This document shows positions 54,401-60,439 of a DNA stretch of 64,000 nt, piece after piece (position 1 is the first letter of the stretch; each line of letters starts with the position of its first letter). The DNA is taken from NCBI GenBank assembly GCA_032164245.1, contig JAVMKO010000003.1, positions 94,797,890 through 94,861,889 on the forward strand, given 5' to 3'. The notes under the pieces were generated by a model. That model ran no database searches. It had not been told where the DNA came from and saw only the letters and a program-made list of their open reading frames with translations. Origin of the DNA: Sternotherus odoratus (lineage: Eukaryota; Chordata; Testudines; Kinosternidae). The translations under genes and the position numbers were made by a program.

Positions 54401-57400
54401 ATAACTGAGTTTCTGGCCCTTCTTAATACAAAAGGATATTATCATGAACTCAGCATTTCCCAAACAAAATGTTTCTCACTTGTTTTTAAAAGGAAACATG
54501 AGTTCATGAGTTGAAATGTTTCACTATTCAAATGTCCTTTAATTTTGGTGTTTTCTTTTTTCAATTTCATCATCAATCTCTCCCTTTACATAGTCAGGAT
54601 TAAGTACTGGCTTTCTGGCATTTGCAATCAGCTGCTGTGTGTAAATCTCTGGAATTACTGAAGTTATAAAGTAATCACTTTTCTGATAAACTTGCATTTC
54701 CAAAAAATGTTCAGTTTAATACACTAGCAAACATTTCTGCACTAATAAAAAACAAAAATAAAAAAGGCTTATCTAACAGTGCTATTTTACTCCCATTTTG
54801 GAGTATGACAGAAATTATACACCAAATAGAAGTTGGCTAATTTACAATCCTGGGTTGATTTGTTAATTAAAAGAAAAATATGTTTCATTCTTTAGCAATG
54901 TGTGCTATGCTGCAAATGAACTCTGATAAGTGAATAGACATGAAAGATAAGGAAGTCATCCTAATATCCTGGAAGATATATATTCCACCTCCTCCCCCTT
55001 CCCCTTTAACTACTGTAACTACCATAACACACAAAAGATAAAATTCAGGTCTTGGATCTTAATGGATTCCATATTCAGCTCTCCTTCCATGGAAAGGTTA
55101 ATGTCAGATACATGCATGGGAAAGCAGATCCTTCATATAGAGAGAGCAGAATATTGGAGTCAAGATCAACCATCAGAGAGGTAGCCGTGTTAGTCTGGAA
55201 TAGCAGAGGTAACAAAGTCCTGTGGCACCTTAAAGACTAACTATAAAGTTTTGAAGCATAAGCTTTCGTGGGCTAATACCCACTTCGTCGGATGCAAGCA
55301 GTGGAAGTGTCCAGAGGCAGGTATAGAAAAGTAGGCAAGAACCAGGTGGGACTAAAGGTTAGTCCAATTAGGCTGAACCAGCTTGTTATCTCAAATCAGG
55401 GAGGGTGGGTTATTCTTCTAGCATTTGAATGGGGGGTGTGAACATGGAGAGAGGAGATCTATTTCTGTAATTAGCAAGCCATTGTAGGTCTTTGTTCAAT
55501 CTGAGATTGTTTGTGTTGAATTTGCAAATGAATTGTAGCTCTGCAGTTTCCCTTTGCAGTCTGGACTTGAAGTTTTTTTGCTGCAGTATGGTGACTTTTA
55601 AATCTGTAACTGTGTGTCCAGGCAGGTTGAAGTGTTCTCCTACAGGTTTTTGTATAGAGCAGAATTCTGATAGTAAAATTTGCTGTGGCTTTAGTCATTT
55701 TAATTAACCCCTTCATTTCTCCTGCTTTAAACCCCCCCACAAAGTTTTTTTTTAAACATGTGGAAACCCTGACCCTATTGTGGTGAATAGGAATTTTGTC
55801 ATTGACTTCAATGGCTGTGTTGTTTTATATTCAAGTAATCCACTAGTTTTAATGATAATTCATTGCTAGTAATAAACAGCCTTTATTAGATGGGTAGTTT
55901 ACATATATACAGAACATTTTAACTCAGGTCAGTCCATCAGTCTAACCTAAAACCAACAGCCTTCTCCGGCTGTCATCTCTCACACCCTGAAGATTCTATT
56001 CATTATCTTAAGTATAAATATCATCAAGTTTATATCTAAAGAATTATTATGATAGAGGATTGCATAAACTACCTTATTTGAATCTGAAATATAGTGAATG
56101 TATCAATACTGGTAGAAATTGTGCTCAGAAAACTACAGTAACAACACAGTGGAATCATCAGAATCCTCATTAACCATAATGCTATTAGCTTAGTGAAAGG
56201 ATAGCTATAGAGTATAGTGTGATGACTATGGAAACTAGGTGACATAATGTTAGAGGGAGTGACTATGGAAAAACAGACTTTGTTAAGTTTCTGAGCATGT
56301 CCAGTCTGATCTAGGTGTTTCCAGAAATTTTACACAATGTAATGGGAATACTATGCCACCTCTCCAAATATCCTTTTGTAAGGCTGACAGACCCCAGTTG
56401 TCGGTGGGTGGGATTGAATCTGGGGTCTCTGGAGCTTAGTGCATGAGCCTTTATTGCATGAGATAAAAACCTTACACCTGTTAGCTAAGGCTATAGAGCA
56501 GACTCATTAAGATCTCTTTCTCAGTGGTTTCGTTGCCTCAAGAGGGGTCGGAACATCACACCTAAGAGGTGTGTGGGTTACACTTTCAAGGACTGATAAA
56601 TGTTACTGCAGTCAGGTCTTTACACTAGGCAGTAAGTTTCTAAAGCTTGATGGAGCTAATAGAAGGGTAACCTTTAAGCACTATTGCTGCTCAAATGTTA
56701 TTAACTTTACCAAAGCAAAAAGTAGAATTTTGTGCAGACTATTGACCAGCAGGAAGGACTCCTGTGATATTTGAAGTTTCATTCACTAAATGGTTATACT
56801 AGAGCAGTGAGTATATCAGAGGTTTTTATGCGGACACAGCAGCAAAATGAGGACAAACACATGCATGGAATTAAGCGGCTGGCCAGAACTTTTATTAGAC
56901 TCTAACACAGCAGAGAAGCGCTACTCTCCAATCACTGATACTCCCCTATACGAGGCATTTAATTGGCTCTAGTGCAGGGGCTACAGAGCTCCTTACCATA
57001 TAGTCCATAACTTGGGGTAGACTGTCCCCAGTCTACCTCTCTTTCCCCTGCAGGACTCAACTCTCTCTGAGTTCTAGCACCCTCCCTGCCACCAGGAGGA
57101 TTCCATGATGCCAAGGCCCATCATCAAAATCCCAGGTCTTTTACCTCTGGGACCAGTTCATTTTGTTCTCTTAACTGCACTGGAAACCAGTTCTGAAAGA
57201 TGCTCCACGTGGCCCCTGGGCCAGGTTACATCCTGGGAGCTGGGGAATGTTGGGCACTCAGCACCCCCTTCTCTCCAGCTGGCCAATGGGTGCCAGAAAC
57301 TGCCAGCAGGAGGAGCTACCTAAAGTCCCACAGTGGGTGTCTGACCCCATTAAATTCCCCTAACCTGTTGAGGCAGGTGGGTGGCATACAGAGATTATAT

Positions 57401-59407
57401 TAGGTAGAATCACTATATCATTACTAAACAACAATTGAAAGACAAACCAGGAAAAATAGAAAACTTACGTGCATTTACAGCTATTCCATAGGCAACTATC
57501 TTATGAAATGTGAGGTTTTTATCAAGTTGTCTCCTCAGTGCTCCTCTACAATACTTGGCAAAAAAGCAAAACTCATTTTACAAGTTACATAGTTAATTCA
57601 ATTGACTATTTCCAACTCACACATAGGGGAAGGGGGATGGTGAATTCAACAGCAATTTTTTTTTTAAGTCAAGCAATTGCATGCTACATATTGAAATGAT
57701 TTATTCTAGTGTTTCTCACAGGGATTCAGTACACTTGATGGCAGAAATGCAGGGGAAACCAATTATCGAGTAAGGTCTTGATCATTTAAGTTCTTATGTA
57801 GTGTACAAAAAGTGTGCACATTATTACAGTGTTGCCAACTCCTGTGATTTTGTTGCAAGTCTAGAAATGTTTGGGTTTTTTCCTAAATTCTTGCCTCCTG
57901 GAATCATGTGAGTATGTGAGAATCTCAGCTTTCACTGGAATCATGAGGCTCCACCTATGTGTTCCTCACTTTGTCCTCCATCTTGCCACTAGAGAGGAGT
58001 AACATGATGGATACACAGCAATCTTCTCTGTTAATGCAAGTTGAATTCCCCAATACTCCTTGTTTACATGGTCACATTTTACTTTATGCTTATATGCACA
58101 ACACTTCACATCAGCAGTATTATGCAAAATCTAGCCCTAAATATTGCTGCCTCTAAAGCTACAAATGACTAGTATCCTTTTAATTATGGGGTTATACTAA
58201 AAGTGCAAAAATAATAACTCAGAACTAAATGCACTGATTTTTCCAACAATTACATTCCTTTGCAATTTTTGCAAACATTGATGAGCTATAGAAATAAGAG
58301 AAAACAATAATTTAAAAAACTGTACTTACAATGCTTGTTCCCCGTATGAATGAAATAAGGTTTCTACTGACTGGTAGCAGGATTAACATGCAGTTAAAAT
58401 TAAGGCATGTCGCAGAAGCTCTCGCCCAAGCTAGTGTTGACTGTACACATAATGGTATAAAAAATGATATTACAAATTTGGAGGGAGATTAAAGAAGAAA
58501 GGAAACATTAAAAAGCAAATCTATCATTTGGAAAAATTACTCAGTATCAGCAAAAGTAGTACAGTAGAGAATGATAATAAAATATGCATGTTGCAACATT
58601 CTCCTTTGAGAAAGTGCTTAATTCATACTTACACCCAGCATAACTCGTGTATAAAGGTAAGAATCATCTTCTTCATACCAGTGGAATGTGTCAATAAACA
58701 GATATAAATTCAATCCCAGCCACACCAGCTACAATAAAAAGTGGAGGGGTGGGGGAAGACGACCAATTAATGCCACCTTGGATATTTTACTGCATTTTAA
58801 ACCATTTGTGGTATTCTTTCAAAAGGACCTGGGAAGTATTTCAATACCAGTATGAAACACAGTTCTAGAAGATCAAAGAAGTTAGAAATGGAAAATACTT
58901 ATCAGACTGAGTTTATCTTTTGGCAAATGCAGAATATAGTCCCCCAATAGAGGACATATCATCACATAGTAAATGTCAGATAGTACACTTGTTCTTATGT
59001 ATAAGATTTAGCATGGAAATATGTGTTTGCAAAAAGCAACAACAATGAAAACTAAAGACTTCCAGCAATGAAAAGAGTTGGGAAGGCGGAGGGAACTCCC
59101 TCACCCAAAATATCAGAAAATAATTCAGAGCACAAATTCAAATACAAATATAAACCACTTTTTCCTTAATCTGAGAAGTAAAATGCTTAAAAAATACAGT
59201 AAAACATGACATTGCTTTAAAGGCTTTTTATAAAAGTGGCTGAATGTTTTATACAGGTTTTACATTTCACGTGTTCAGTTACTGTAAGCAAACCATAAAA
59301 AACCTCTTAAGCTTAAAATACTGATATGTAGCCAATTTTTTTAATATTAAAGAGATACTTACTAATAACAAGACTGACAGACTATCATTGAAAATCCAGC
59401 ATCCCAT
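14269..59407 (-). CDS. NOX3: NADPH oxidase 3, complete gene of 13 coding exons
   Basis: Spliced CDS: 59407-59363, 58728-58633, 58440-58330, 57553-57469, 50089-49944, 43606-43425, 41741-41612, 37577-37485, 35992-35739, 32876-32714, 26285-26139, 20380-20256, 14395-14269 (1704 nt, 567 residues plus TAA; human NOX3 is 568). The predicted protein is a six-helix haem membrane domain followed by a cytosolic FAD/NADPH dehydrogenase domain. It moves electrons from NADPH through FAD and two haems to O2, making superoxide. Visible key residues: haem ligands H101, H115, H206 and H219; FAD motif HPFTLTS at 335-341; NADPH-site motifs DGPFG (385-389), GIGVTPF (407-413), CRD (442-444) and GVFFCGP (530-536); C-terminal NKESF. 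Sequons lie at N149 and N237. The N-terminal MGCWIFND and the [11 protein letters not shown] stretch identify NOX3 rather than CYBB or NOX1. In mammals NOX3 works in the inner ear with p22phox and NOXO1, and its loss abolishes otoconia. No frameshift or stop is seen, so the gene appears functional. Coordinates were worked out by hand from splice signals and protein similarity. Confidence 0.96.
14400..15396. other. NOX3 intron 12, 3' portion, nothing recognised
   Basis: Intronic AT-rich DNA next to exon 13. Open frames have no similarity to known proteins. Confidence 0.4.
15405..16295. mobile_element. hAT-type nonautonomous element with perfect 8-bp target duplication
   Basis: Bounded by inverted termini 'taggctgaccata' and 'tatggtcagccta', with the identical octamer tgaataca directly outside each end (15397-15404 and 16296-16303). 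An 8-bp duplication is the hAT signature. The 891-bp body is GC-rich in the middle and carries a direct duplication of roughly 125 bp (about 15790-15915 and 15917-16015; shared run 'gcagcccctgcccggccagc'). There is no transposase. Long GC-rich frames inside it are chance. Confidence 0.85.
16314..16600. mobile_element. hAT-type nonautonomous element fragment
   Basis: Starts 'cagttctcaagctgtgggtc' and continues 'gggaccccattt', a common short hAT terminus. The right end was not resolved. Confidence 0.5.
16642..16853. mobile_element. Short DNA transposon (MITE)
   Basis: Begins 'acagccctagtcattttgct' and ends 'cctgccctagaatcagccct', imperfect inverted ends of a repeat family seen in turtle DNA. 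Family uncertain. Confidence 0.4.
17066..18420 (-). mobile_element. Long CR1 LINE fragment, antisense
   Basis: The plus strand reads the reverse of the CR1 3' half: 'gattcataggacccctgtaa', 'ccagtctgacctcctgta', 'aaccttctccaatttatcaa', then 'agcacagggacaagaaatga' and 'agccagctttcaatccgttt'. Minus-strand pieces such as [14 protein letters not shown] are decayed RT. It lies in NOX3 intron 12, in the sense direction of the gene. Confidence 0.85.
18665..19439 (+). mobile_element. Solo LTR of an endogenous retrovirus-like element
   Basis: 775 bp, starting TGTGACAAAGTGGGAG and ending GTCCGTGACA (TG...CA). An AATAAA signal lies at about 19167 and the flanks are near-identical (cccca left, gccca right). 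No internal coding region is attached. It sits opposite to NOX3. Confidence 0.65.
19441..20250. other. NOX3 intron 12, 5' portion, nothing recognised
   Basis: T-rich sequence at 19450-19640, then AT-rich DNA up to the exon 12 donor. No element recognised. Confidence 0.4.
20256..20380 (-). CDS. NOX3: NOX3 coding exon 12
   Basis: 125 nt, residues 485-525 plus two bases of codon 526. Contains [19 protein letters not shown] and ends [18 protein letters not shown] is a signature of the NOX dehydrogenase domain. Acceptor gctttag, donor gtaagg, phase 2. Confidence 0.95.
20570..20775. repeat. Unclassified interspersed repeat with inverted symmetry
   Basis: 'caaaagtgacttaggc' on the left and 'gcctaagtcacttttcc' on the right form an imperfect inverted pair around 'gaggatctgggcc'. 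Same family as 7400-7575. Confidence 0.4.
20780..21480. other. NOX3 intron 11, little recognised
   Basis: AT-rich intron. The stretch 21360-21470 faintly resembles the L3-like LINE 3' end ('aggcagggaccatctt'). Confidence 0.3.
21487..21786. mobile_element. hAT-type nonautonomous element
   Basis: Imperfect inverted ends 'cagggacggtgcaa' and 'ttgcacaggccctg' (300 bp). Outside, 'aaaagcac' and 'gtaggcac' are a plausible eroded 8-bp target duplication. Confidence 0.6.
22720..23780 (-). mobile_element. L2-like LINE reverse transcriptase remnant
   Basis: On the minus strand, decayed frames show the order expected of L2/Rex-type reverse transcriptase: [13 protein letters not shown] at about 23750 (cf. 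LDLSAAFDTVDH) and [14 protein letters not shown] followed by SLHWLSTE at about 23030-22956 (cf. LVQNAAARL...LHWLPV). In NOX3 intron 11, same strand as the gene; not translatable. Confidence 0.65.
24035..24620. mobile_element. hAT-type nonautonomous element
   Basis: 'gatctcaacctttttgggct' at the left and 'aagggttgagaaactg' at the right are inverted ends of a common hAT MITE. The GC-rich body between them generates several chance open frames. Confidence 0.55.
25060..25620 (+). mobile_element. LTR-like repeat
   Basis: Contains 'ttcctttaaagttccccctc', 'gctcagagctgctctttaac' and a terminal 'cccatcaca', matching the fragment at 300-545. The left boundary is uncertain. Confidence 0.45.
26139..26285 (-). 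CDS. NOX3: NOX3 coding exon 11
   Basis: 147 nt, phase 0 at both ends, residues 436-484. Begins [20 protein letters not shown] and ends [14 protein letters not shown] is the nicotinamide-side NADPH motif and the LTGWDE segment is strongly conserved in NOX1-3. Acceptor cctgacag, donor gtatta. Confidence 0.95.
26290..27140. other. NOX3 intron 10, nothing recognised
   Basis: AT-rich intronic DNA upstream (in gene sense) of exon 11. No element recognised. Confidence 0.35.
27147..27262. mobile_element. hAT-type element fragment
   Basis: Starts 'caggggtctccaaactacgg' followed by 'cccgggggtcgg', a hAT MITE terminus; it breaks off after about 115 bp. Confidence 0.55.
27270..29955. other. NOX3 intron 10, gene-free interior
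   Basis: AT-rich. No exon or confident repeat was recognised across this stretch. Confidence 0.35.
29960..30100. mobile_element. MIR-like SINE fragment
   Basis: 'cttcacaacacctgtgagaa', 'ccttattcccattacactaa' and 'gaagaaactgtaaaacagaa' match the MIR core. Confidence 0.6.
30327..30411. repeat. Compound microsatellite (CT)n(CA)n
   Basis: About 15 CT units run directly into about 27 CA units without interruption. The long pure tracts suggest high length variability. In NOX3 intron 10. Confidence 0.95.
30420..31760. other. NOX3 intron 10, nothing recognised
   Basis: Includes a purine-rich stretch at 31370-31440 (gaggagaaaa-type). No exon or element boundary was recognised. Confidence 0.35.
31768..31801 (+). 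repeat. Short tandem duplication (2 copies, about 17 bp)
   Basis: 'ggctgaaatgccagttt' is followed directly by 'ggctgaaatgccagtgt'. Confidence 0.8.
31808..32335 (+). mobile_element. LTR-like repeat
   Basis: Begins tgtgatggggtacccaaacc, the inverted form of the 'cccatcaca' terminus at 25611-25630, and is GC-richer than its surroundings. The 3' end was not resolved and there is no coding. Confidence 0.4.
32714..32876 (-). CDS. NOX3: NOX3 coding exon 10
   Basis: 163 nt, completes R381 and runs to residue 435. Contains [17 protein letters not shown] and [17 protein letters not shown], the first NADPH-binding segments, and ends TELTLEK. Acceptor actccag, donor gtaggg, phase 0 exit. Confidence 0.95.
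33550..33785 (-). mobile_element. CR1 LINE fragment, antisense
   Basis: 'gcttccatcacatcctctgg' and 'ttgtttcacaatctaaca' match the decayed CR1 segment that in intact copies reads 'tccacaacctccc...ttattccagtg'. Confidence 0.55.
33790..34995. other. NOX3 intron 9, nothing recognised
   Basis: AT-rich intronic DNA without an identifiable exon or element. Confidence 0.35.
35004..35393. mobile_element. hAT (Charlie-like) nonautonomous element
   Basis: 'cagtggctctcaatctttcc' at the left and 'ggttgagaaacacag' at the right are inverted ends. Outside them 'ttgtagga' and 'ttgtaaagga' look like an eroded 8-bp target duplication. 390 bp, no transposase. In intron 9, about 350 bp from exon 9. Confidence 0.7.
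35739..35992 (-). CDS. NOX3: NOX3 coding exon 9 (FAD-binding domain)
   Basis: 254 nt, residues 297-380 plus two bases of codon 381. Begins [15 protein letters not shown] and holds [13 protein letters not shown], the flavin-binding signature, then [15 protein letters not shown]. The acceptor is gtttag. The donor reads AAG then gtttaa, far from the gtaagt used by most other exons. The length is not a multiple of three, so skipping would shift the frame and remove the whole NADPH domain. Confidence 0.95.
36025..36226. mobile_element. Composite inverted Penelope-like insertion with 13-bp target duplication
   Basis: Two Penelope-like terminal fragments joined in opposite directions: 36025-36139 inverted, then 36150-36226 direct. 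The near-perfect 29-bp arms are 36111-36139 and 36150-36178 (one mismatch). aataaaaatttga occurs directly before (36012-36024) and after (36227-36239), so the palindromic composite arrived as one insertion. The plus-strand half keeps a hammerhead-like core (CCGATGA ... GAAA around stem 'gtggg/cccac'). Confidence 0.8.
36240..37480. other. NOX3 intron 8 interior
   Basis: AT-rich. A pure C tract lies at about 37107-37119. Short 'cattgatttcaatgga'-type palindromic repeats occur near 37000. No exon was recognised besides exon 8 at 37485. Confidence 0.35.
37485..37577 (-). CDS. NOX3: NOX3 coding exon 8
   Basis: 93 nt, phase 0 at both ends, residues 266-296. Begins [20 protein letters not shown] and ends FHQKVVITK, the sixth membrane helix and entry to the FAD domain. 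It has no ATG and is too short to stand out as an open frame; it was located by searching the gap between exons 7 and 9. Acceptor ctatag, donor gtatgt. Confidence 0.95.
37580..39685. other. NOX3 intron 7, nothing recognised
   Basis: AT-rich intronic DNA. Open frames at 37662-38141 show no similarity I can recognise. Confidence 0.35.
39690..39790. mobile_element. hAT-type element fragment
   Basis: 'aggggtctgtggacttcagg' and 'ctggaaaccactg' are typical of a Charlie-like hAT end. Confidence 0.45.
39824..41166. mobile_element. hAT (ZBED-like) element with inverted internal duplication, perfect 8-bp target duplication
   Basis: Termini 'tagggctgtca' and 'tgacagccaaa' are inverted, each followed inward by 'gatta/taatc' repeats. 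The octamer ctctttat lies directly outside both (39816-39823 and 41167-41174). The minus strand (about 40760-40200) carries a decayed C-terminal hAT transposase segment, including the dimerisation-domain end (CNNWLNK-like, 40200-40345). The plus strand (about 40865-41090) carries a second copy of the same segment. So the 1343-bp element is an inverted rearrangement of its parent. Confidence 0.8.
41355..41578. mobile_element. MIR-like SINE
   Basis: 'cacttacttgtctgaagtca', 'ccctacaggccagcagtaga' and 'ggtcactgctctagccagtg' follow the MIR core and 3' part. It ends about 35 bp from the exon 7 donor side. Confidence 0.65.
41612..41741 (-). CDS. NOX3: NOX3 coding exon 7
   Basis: 130 nt, completes G222 and runs to residue 265. 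Contains [18 protein letters not shown] (sequon at N237) and ends PLFSGSEPV, the third extracellular loop. The acceptor was placed at gtgttaag because that cut restores Gly at the split codon and aligns with human GRIVRG; the cag four bases downstream would shift the frame. Donor gtaaga. Confidence 0.94.
41745..42945. other. NOX3 intron 6, nothing recognised
   Basis: AT-rich intronic DNA with a GC-richer stretch at 42410-42730 that yields overlapping chance frames on both strands. No exon or element recognised. Confidence 0.35.
42950..43145 (+). mobile_element. L3/CR1-clade LINE 3' end
   Basis: 'ttaggttgtaagttctttgg', 'gtttgtacagcagctaacat' and 'gatggggtcctgatccatga' lead into an (AAT)n-like tail. 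Reverse complement family of the repeats at 6110 and 62640. Confidence 0.55.
43425..43606 (-). CDS. NOX3: NOX3 coding exon 6
   Basis: 182 nt, residues 162-221 plus two bases of codon 222. Begins [16 protein letters not shown] (helix 4) and includes [19 protein letters not shown] (helix 5) with haem ligands H206 and H219, spaced 13 residues apart as in gp91phox. Acceptor ttttattttag, donor gtgagt, phase 2. Confidence 0.96.
44040..48170 (+). mobile_element. DIRS-type tyrosine-recombinase retrotransposon, decayed, split by a CR1
   Basis: Plus strand, in NOX3 intron 5 opposite to the gene. A gag-proximal remnant ([18 protein letters not shown]) lies at about 44560-44613. A reverse transcriptase at 45513-46307 has [15 protein letters not shown] and the active site FPYMDDWL (YMDD at 45681-45692). 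A recombinase N-terminal segment, [19 protein letters not shown], is at about 47084, and the recombinase box RISELQAL has its catalytic Arg at about 47377. Inverted terminal sequences, 'tgttgttctttgagatatg' (about 47896) and 'acatctcaaagaacaaca' (about 48112), close it. Frameshifts and stops break every frame, so it is not active. Confidence 0.8.
44628..45268 (+). mobile_element. CR1 LINE 3' end nested in the DIRS element
   Basis: Matches the turtle CR1 3' end throughout: 'gtgtggacacaagaacaaat', 'ggatataaactggccatcag', 'catatttggggtcgggaagg', 'ctagatgatcataatggtcc', ending 'gaccttaaagtctatgag'. The hexamer accatg flanks both sides (44622-44627 and 45269-45274), consistent with a short target duplication. 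5'-truncated. Confidence 0.85.
48175..49935. other. NOX3 intron 5, 5' part, nothing recognised
   Basis: AT-rich intronic DNA between the DIRS element and exon 5. No further exon needed or seen. Confidence 0.4.
49944..50089 (-). CDS. NOX3: NOX3 coding exon 5
   Basis: 146 nt, completes codon 113 and runs to residue 161. Contains [14 protein letters not shown], with haem ligand H115 and conserved H119, and the extracellular loop with TPNESYLNP (sequon at N149). Codon 113 reads Leu where human has Thr. Acceptor aaacag, donor gtaagt, phase 0 exit. Confidence 0.95.
50095..52675. other. NOX3 intron 4, gene-free part
   Basis: AT-rich, with a G tract at about 51774-51785. No element termini were recognised. 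Confidence 0.35.
52680..52930. repeat. Unclassified repeat rich in 'aaaattttcc/ggaaaac' motifs
   Basis: Multiple inverted 'gttggaaaac' and 'gttttcaac' motifs; an interspersed family of unknown class. Confidence 0.3.
53855..54250 (-). mobile_element. Penelope-like element with fold-back end
   Basis: Minus strand: hammerhead-like terminal motif at about 53905-53862 ('gatgaagtgggctatagcct', then 'acaaaagc'), and a decayed coding end reading [20 protein letters not shown] at about 54190-54130. At the upper edge two 30-bp arms (54176-54205 and 54221-54250, one mismatch) form an inverted repeat around a tandem copy of ttctcgttggagtc. In NOX3 intron 4, gene-sense. Confidence 0.65.
54255..55160. other. 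NOX3 intron 4, gene-free part
   Basis: AT-rich DNA between two Penelope-like copies. Nothing recognised. Confidence 0.35.
55167..55690 (-). mobile_element. Penelope-like element with hammerhead-like terminal motif
   Basis: Terminal sequence 'cagagaggtagccgtgttag' and 'cctgtggcaccttaaagact', then on the minus strand 'gacgaagtgggtattagccc' plus 'acgaaagcttatgcttc' (about 55290-55250). Further in, the minus strand reads [18 protein letters not shown], a decayed coding end similar to the copy at 53855. In NOX3 intron 4 on the sense strand. Confidence 0.7.
56385..56585 (-). mobile_element. tRNA-like SINE candidate
   Basis: Minus strand has an A-box-like 'tagccttagctaacagg' and a B-box-like 'agattcaatccc', with a tail ending 'acaactggggtctgtcagcc'. 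It resembles tRNA-derived SINEs of turtles. The family name was not confirmed. Confidence 0.45.
56590..57465. other. NOX3 intron 4, region next to exon 4
   Basis: 57000-57370 is GC-richer ('ctggccaatgggtgcc') and may be an LTR or SINE piece, but no termini were found. Open frames there have no similarity. Confidence 0.3.
57469..57553 (-). CDS. NOX3: NOX3 coding exon 4
   Basis: 85 nt, residues 85-112 plus the first base of codon 113 (phase 1 donor). Begins [13 protein letters not shown], where human has CCRG. Carries haem ligand H101 in LTFHK and the start of helix 3 (VAYGIAVNA). The acceptor is the less common caag form (ttgccaag); donor gtaagt. Confidence 0.94.
57828..57965. repeat. Unclassified interspersed repeat
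   Basis: Runs from 'acagtgttgccaactcctgt' to 'ggaatcatgaggctcc', a short repeat style frequent in turtle introns. Confidence 0.35.
58330..58440 (-). CDS. NOX3: NOX3 coding exon 3
   Basis: 111 nt, phase 0 at both ends, residues 48-84. Begins [18 protein letters not shown] and ends FIRGTSI, the second membrane helix and the following cytosolic loop, which is among the best conserved NOX segments. Acceptor tgtgtacag, donor gtaagt. Confidence 0.95.
58633..58728 (-). CDS. NOX3: NOX3 coding exon 2
   Basis: 96 nt, phase 0 at both ends, residues 16-47. Contains [20 protein letters not shown] and ends TRVMLG. It completes the first helix and enters the first outer loop; IDTFxWYEE is characteristic of NOX3. 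Acceptor ttttattgtag, donor gtaagt. Confidence 0.95.
58735..59355. other. NOX3 intron 1
   Basis: AT-rich intron between exons 2 and 1. No element recognised. Confidence 0.5.
59363..59407 (-). CDS. NOX3: NOX3 coding exon 1
   Basis: Encodes residues 1-15, [15 protein letters not shown], the start of the first membrane helix. The donor is gtaagt and the intron is phase 0. The ATG at 59405-59407 was chosen because NOX proteins start at MGxW. A second in-frame ATG 12 nt upstream (59417-59419) would add Met-Ala-Ile-Lys; both have A at -3 and G at +4. An in-frame TAA lies at 59429-59431, so the frame cannot extend further. Confidence 0.93.
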
Positions 59408-59429
59408 CTTGATAGCCATTCTTTTATGT

Positions 59430-60280
59430 TAACAGCAATTCACTCTTGCTTTATAACATAATCTGAGTTCTCTGTACATTCCTTAAGCTTTTTTTTTTAC
59501 TAGTTTTCGTCTTTAGATCTTAATAAGCACCTACCGGGAGCTGCAGTTCCCTCTAGGAATTTTCTAATTAAGGACTTCCTGCTAAGAGAAGATCACCAAA
59601 CTGACGTGCCTTATGACCTATGTAAATACAAAGCTGATCCGTGTCCAGTGATTCCTCTTTCAAAAGTTATTTTATGGAAAATGAGAGCTGGTTTCATTAA
59701 ATTATCCTCATTTACCGTTCTAGGTTCACTTTCACCACAGATTCAGCAGAAATTAACATAATTCTTCATGATGCAAGTTGTTAAAATACCAAACAGGATG
59801 GAGAATTCATTATGTATATATCTTAAACACACAAAATTAACTTAAAAGAACTTGACAGTTGCAAAGTCAAGCACTCAAAATGCCAGAATAAAAGTTGTCT
59901 ATATAACCTTAATACAGACCCTGAGTATGTATTATGATACACACCTTATGTATTATGATACACATAATCAGATACTATTTTCTCCACAAGCCCCCTGCTT
60001 TATTCACAGCACAGGATAGACAGTACTAATTTAGTGAGACGCTATTCAATATTTTGTTTTGTCCTCGTTGTGCAATATATAGTCCCATGCCCTATTCAGA
60101 CACCTCTGATTAGAGTATTATATAGCATTTATATAATCAAATCAAAGCAAATCAGACTCCATTTTCTCAAGTCAGGCACCCAGAAAATCAGGAACATATA
60201 ATTAGTGCCCACTTGTGTAAAGTTTGCTTTTAGTGACTTGCCCAACATCACATAGGGACTCTGGGCTAGATCCATAAAGG
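59430..60280. other. 5' flank of NOX3
   Basis: AT-rich with no CpG island. Tandem-like 'tatgtattatgatacaca' occurs twice at about 59925-59965. A MIR-like trace lies at 60230-60260 ('gtgacttgcccaacatcaca'). Confidence 0.35.
59449..59455 (-). promoter_or_regulatory. TATA-like heptamer upstream of NOX3 start
   Basis: TATAAAG on the minus strand, 42 nt upstream of the chosen ATG and 30 nt upstream of the alternative ATG. If used it would leave almost no 5' UTR, so a separate upstream non-coding exon is equally possible. No CpG island is seen near the start. Confidence 0.2.
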
Positions 60281-60284
60281 AGAC

Positions 60285-60435
60285 TTAGGGCTTGTCTACA
60301 CAGGGAGACTAAGGAAATTTAATCTGAATTAACTAAAGGTGTGACTTTAAAGTGGATTAGTTAAACTGCATTAAACCTCTGTGTGGACACTCTCATTCAG
60401 AATGAAAGTGGCCTTCATTTGGTTTAACCCTTAGA
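60285..60435. mobile_element. MITE-like element
   Basis: Starts 'agggcttgtctacacaggga' with a 'tttaaagtggattagttaaa' interior. Similar style to the neighbour at 60440; right terminus eroded. Confidence 0.4.
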
Positions 60436-60439
60436 CTCA

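Noticed and set aside
56385..56585. True tRNA gene
   Set aside because: Boxes are degenerate, no cloverleaf closes, and a SINE-like tail follows.
14269..59407. CYBB or NOX1 instead of NOX3
   Set aside because: The MGCW start, IDTFxWYEE loop, [13 protein letters not shown] end and intermediate residues fit NOX3 better than either paralogue.
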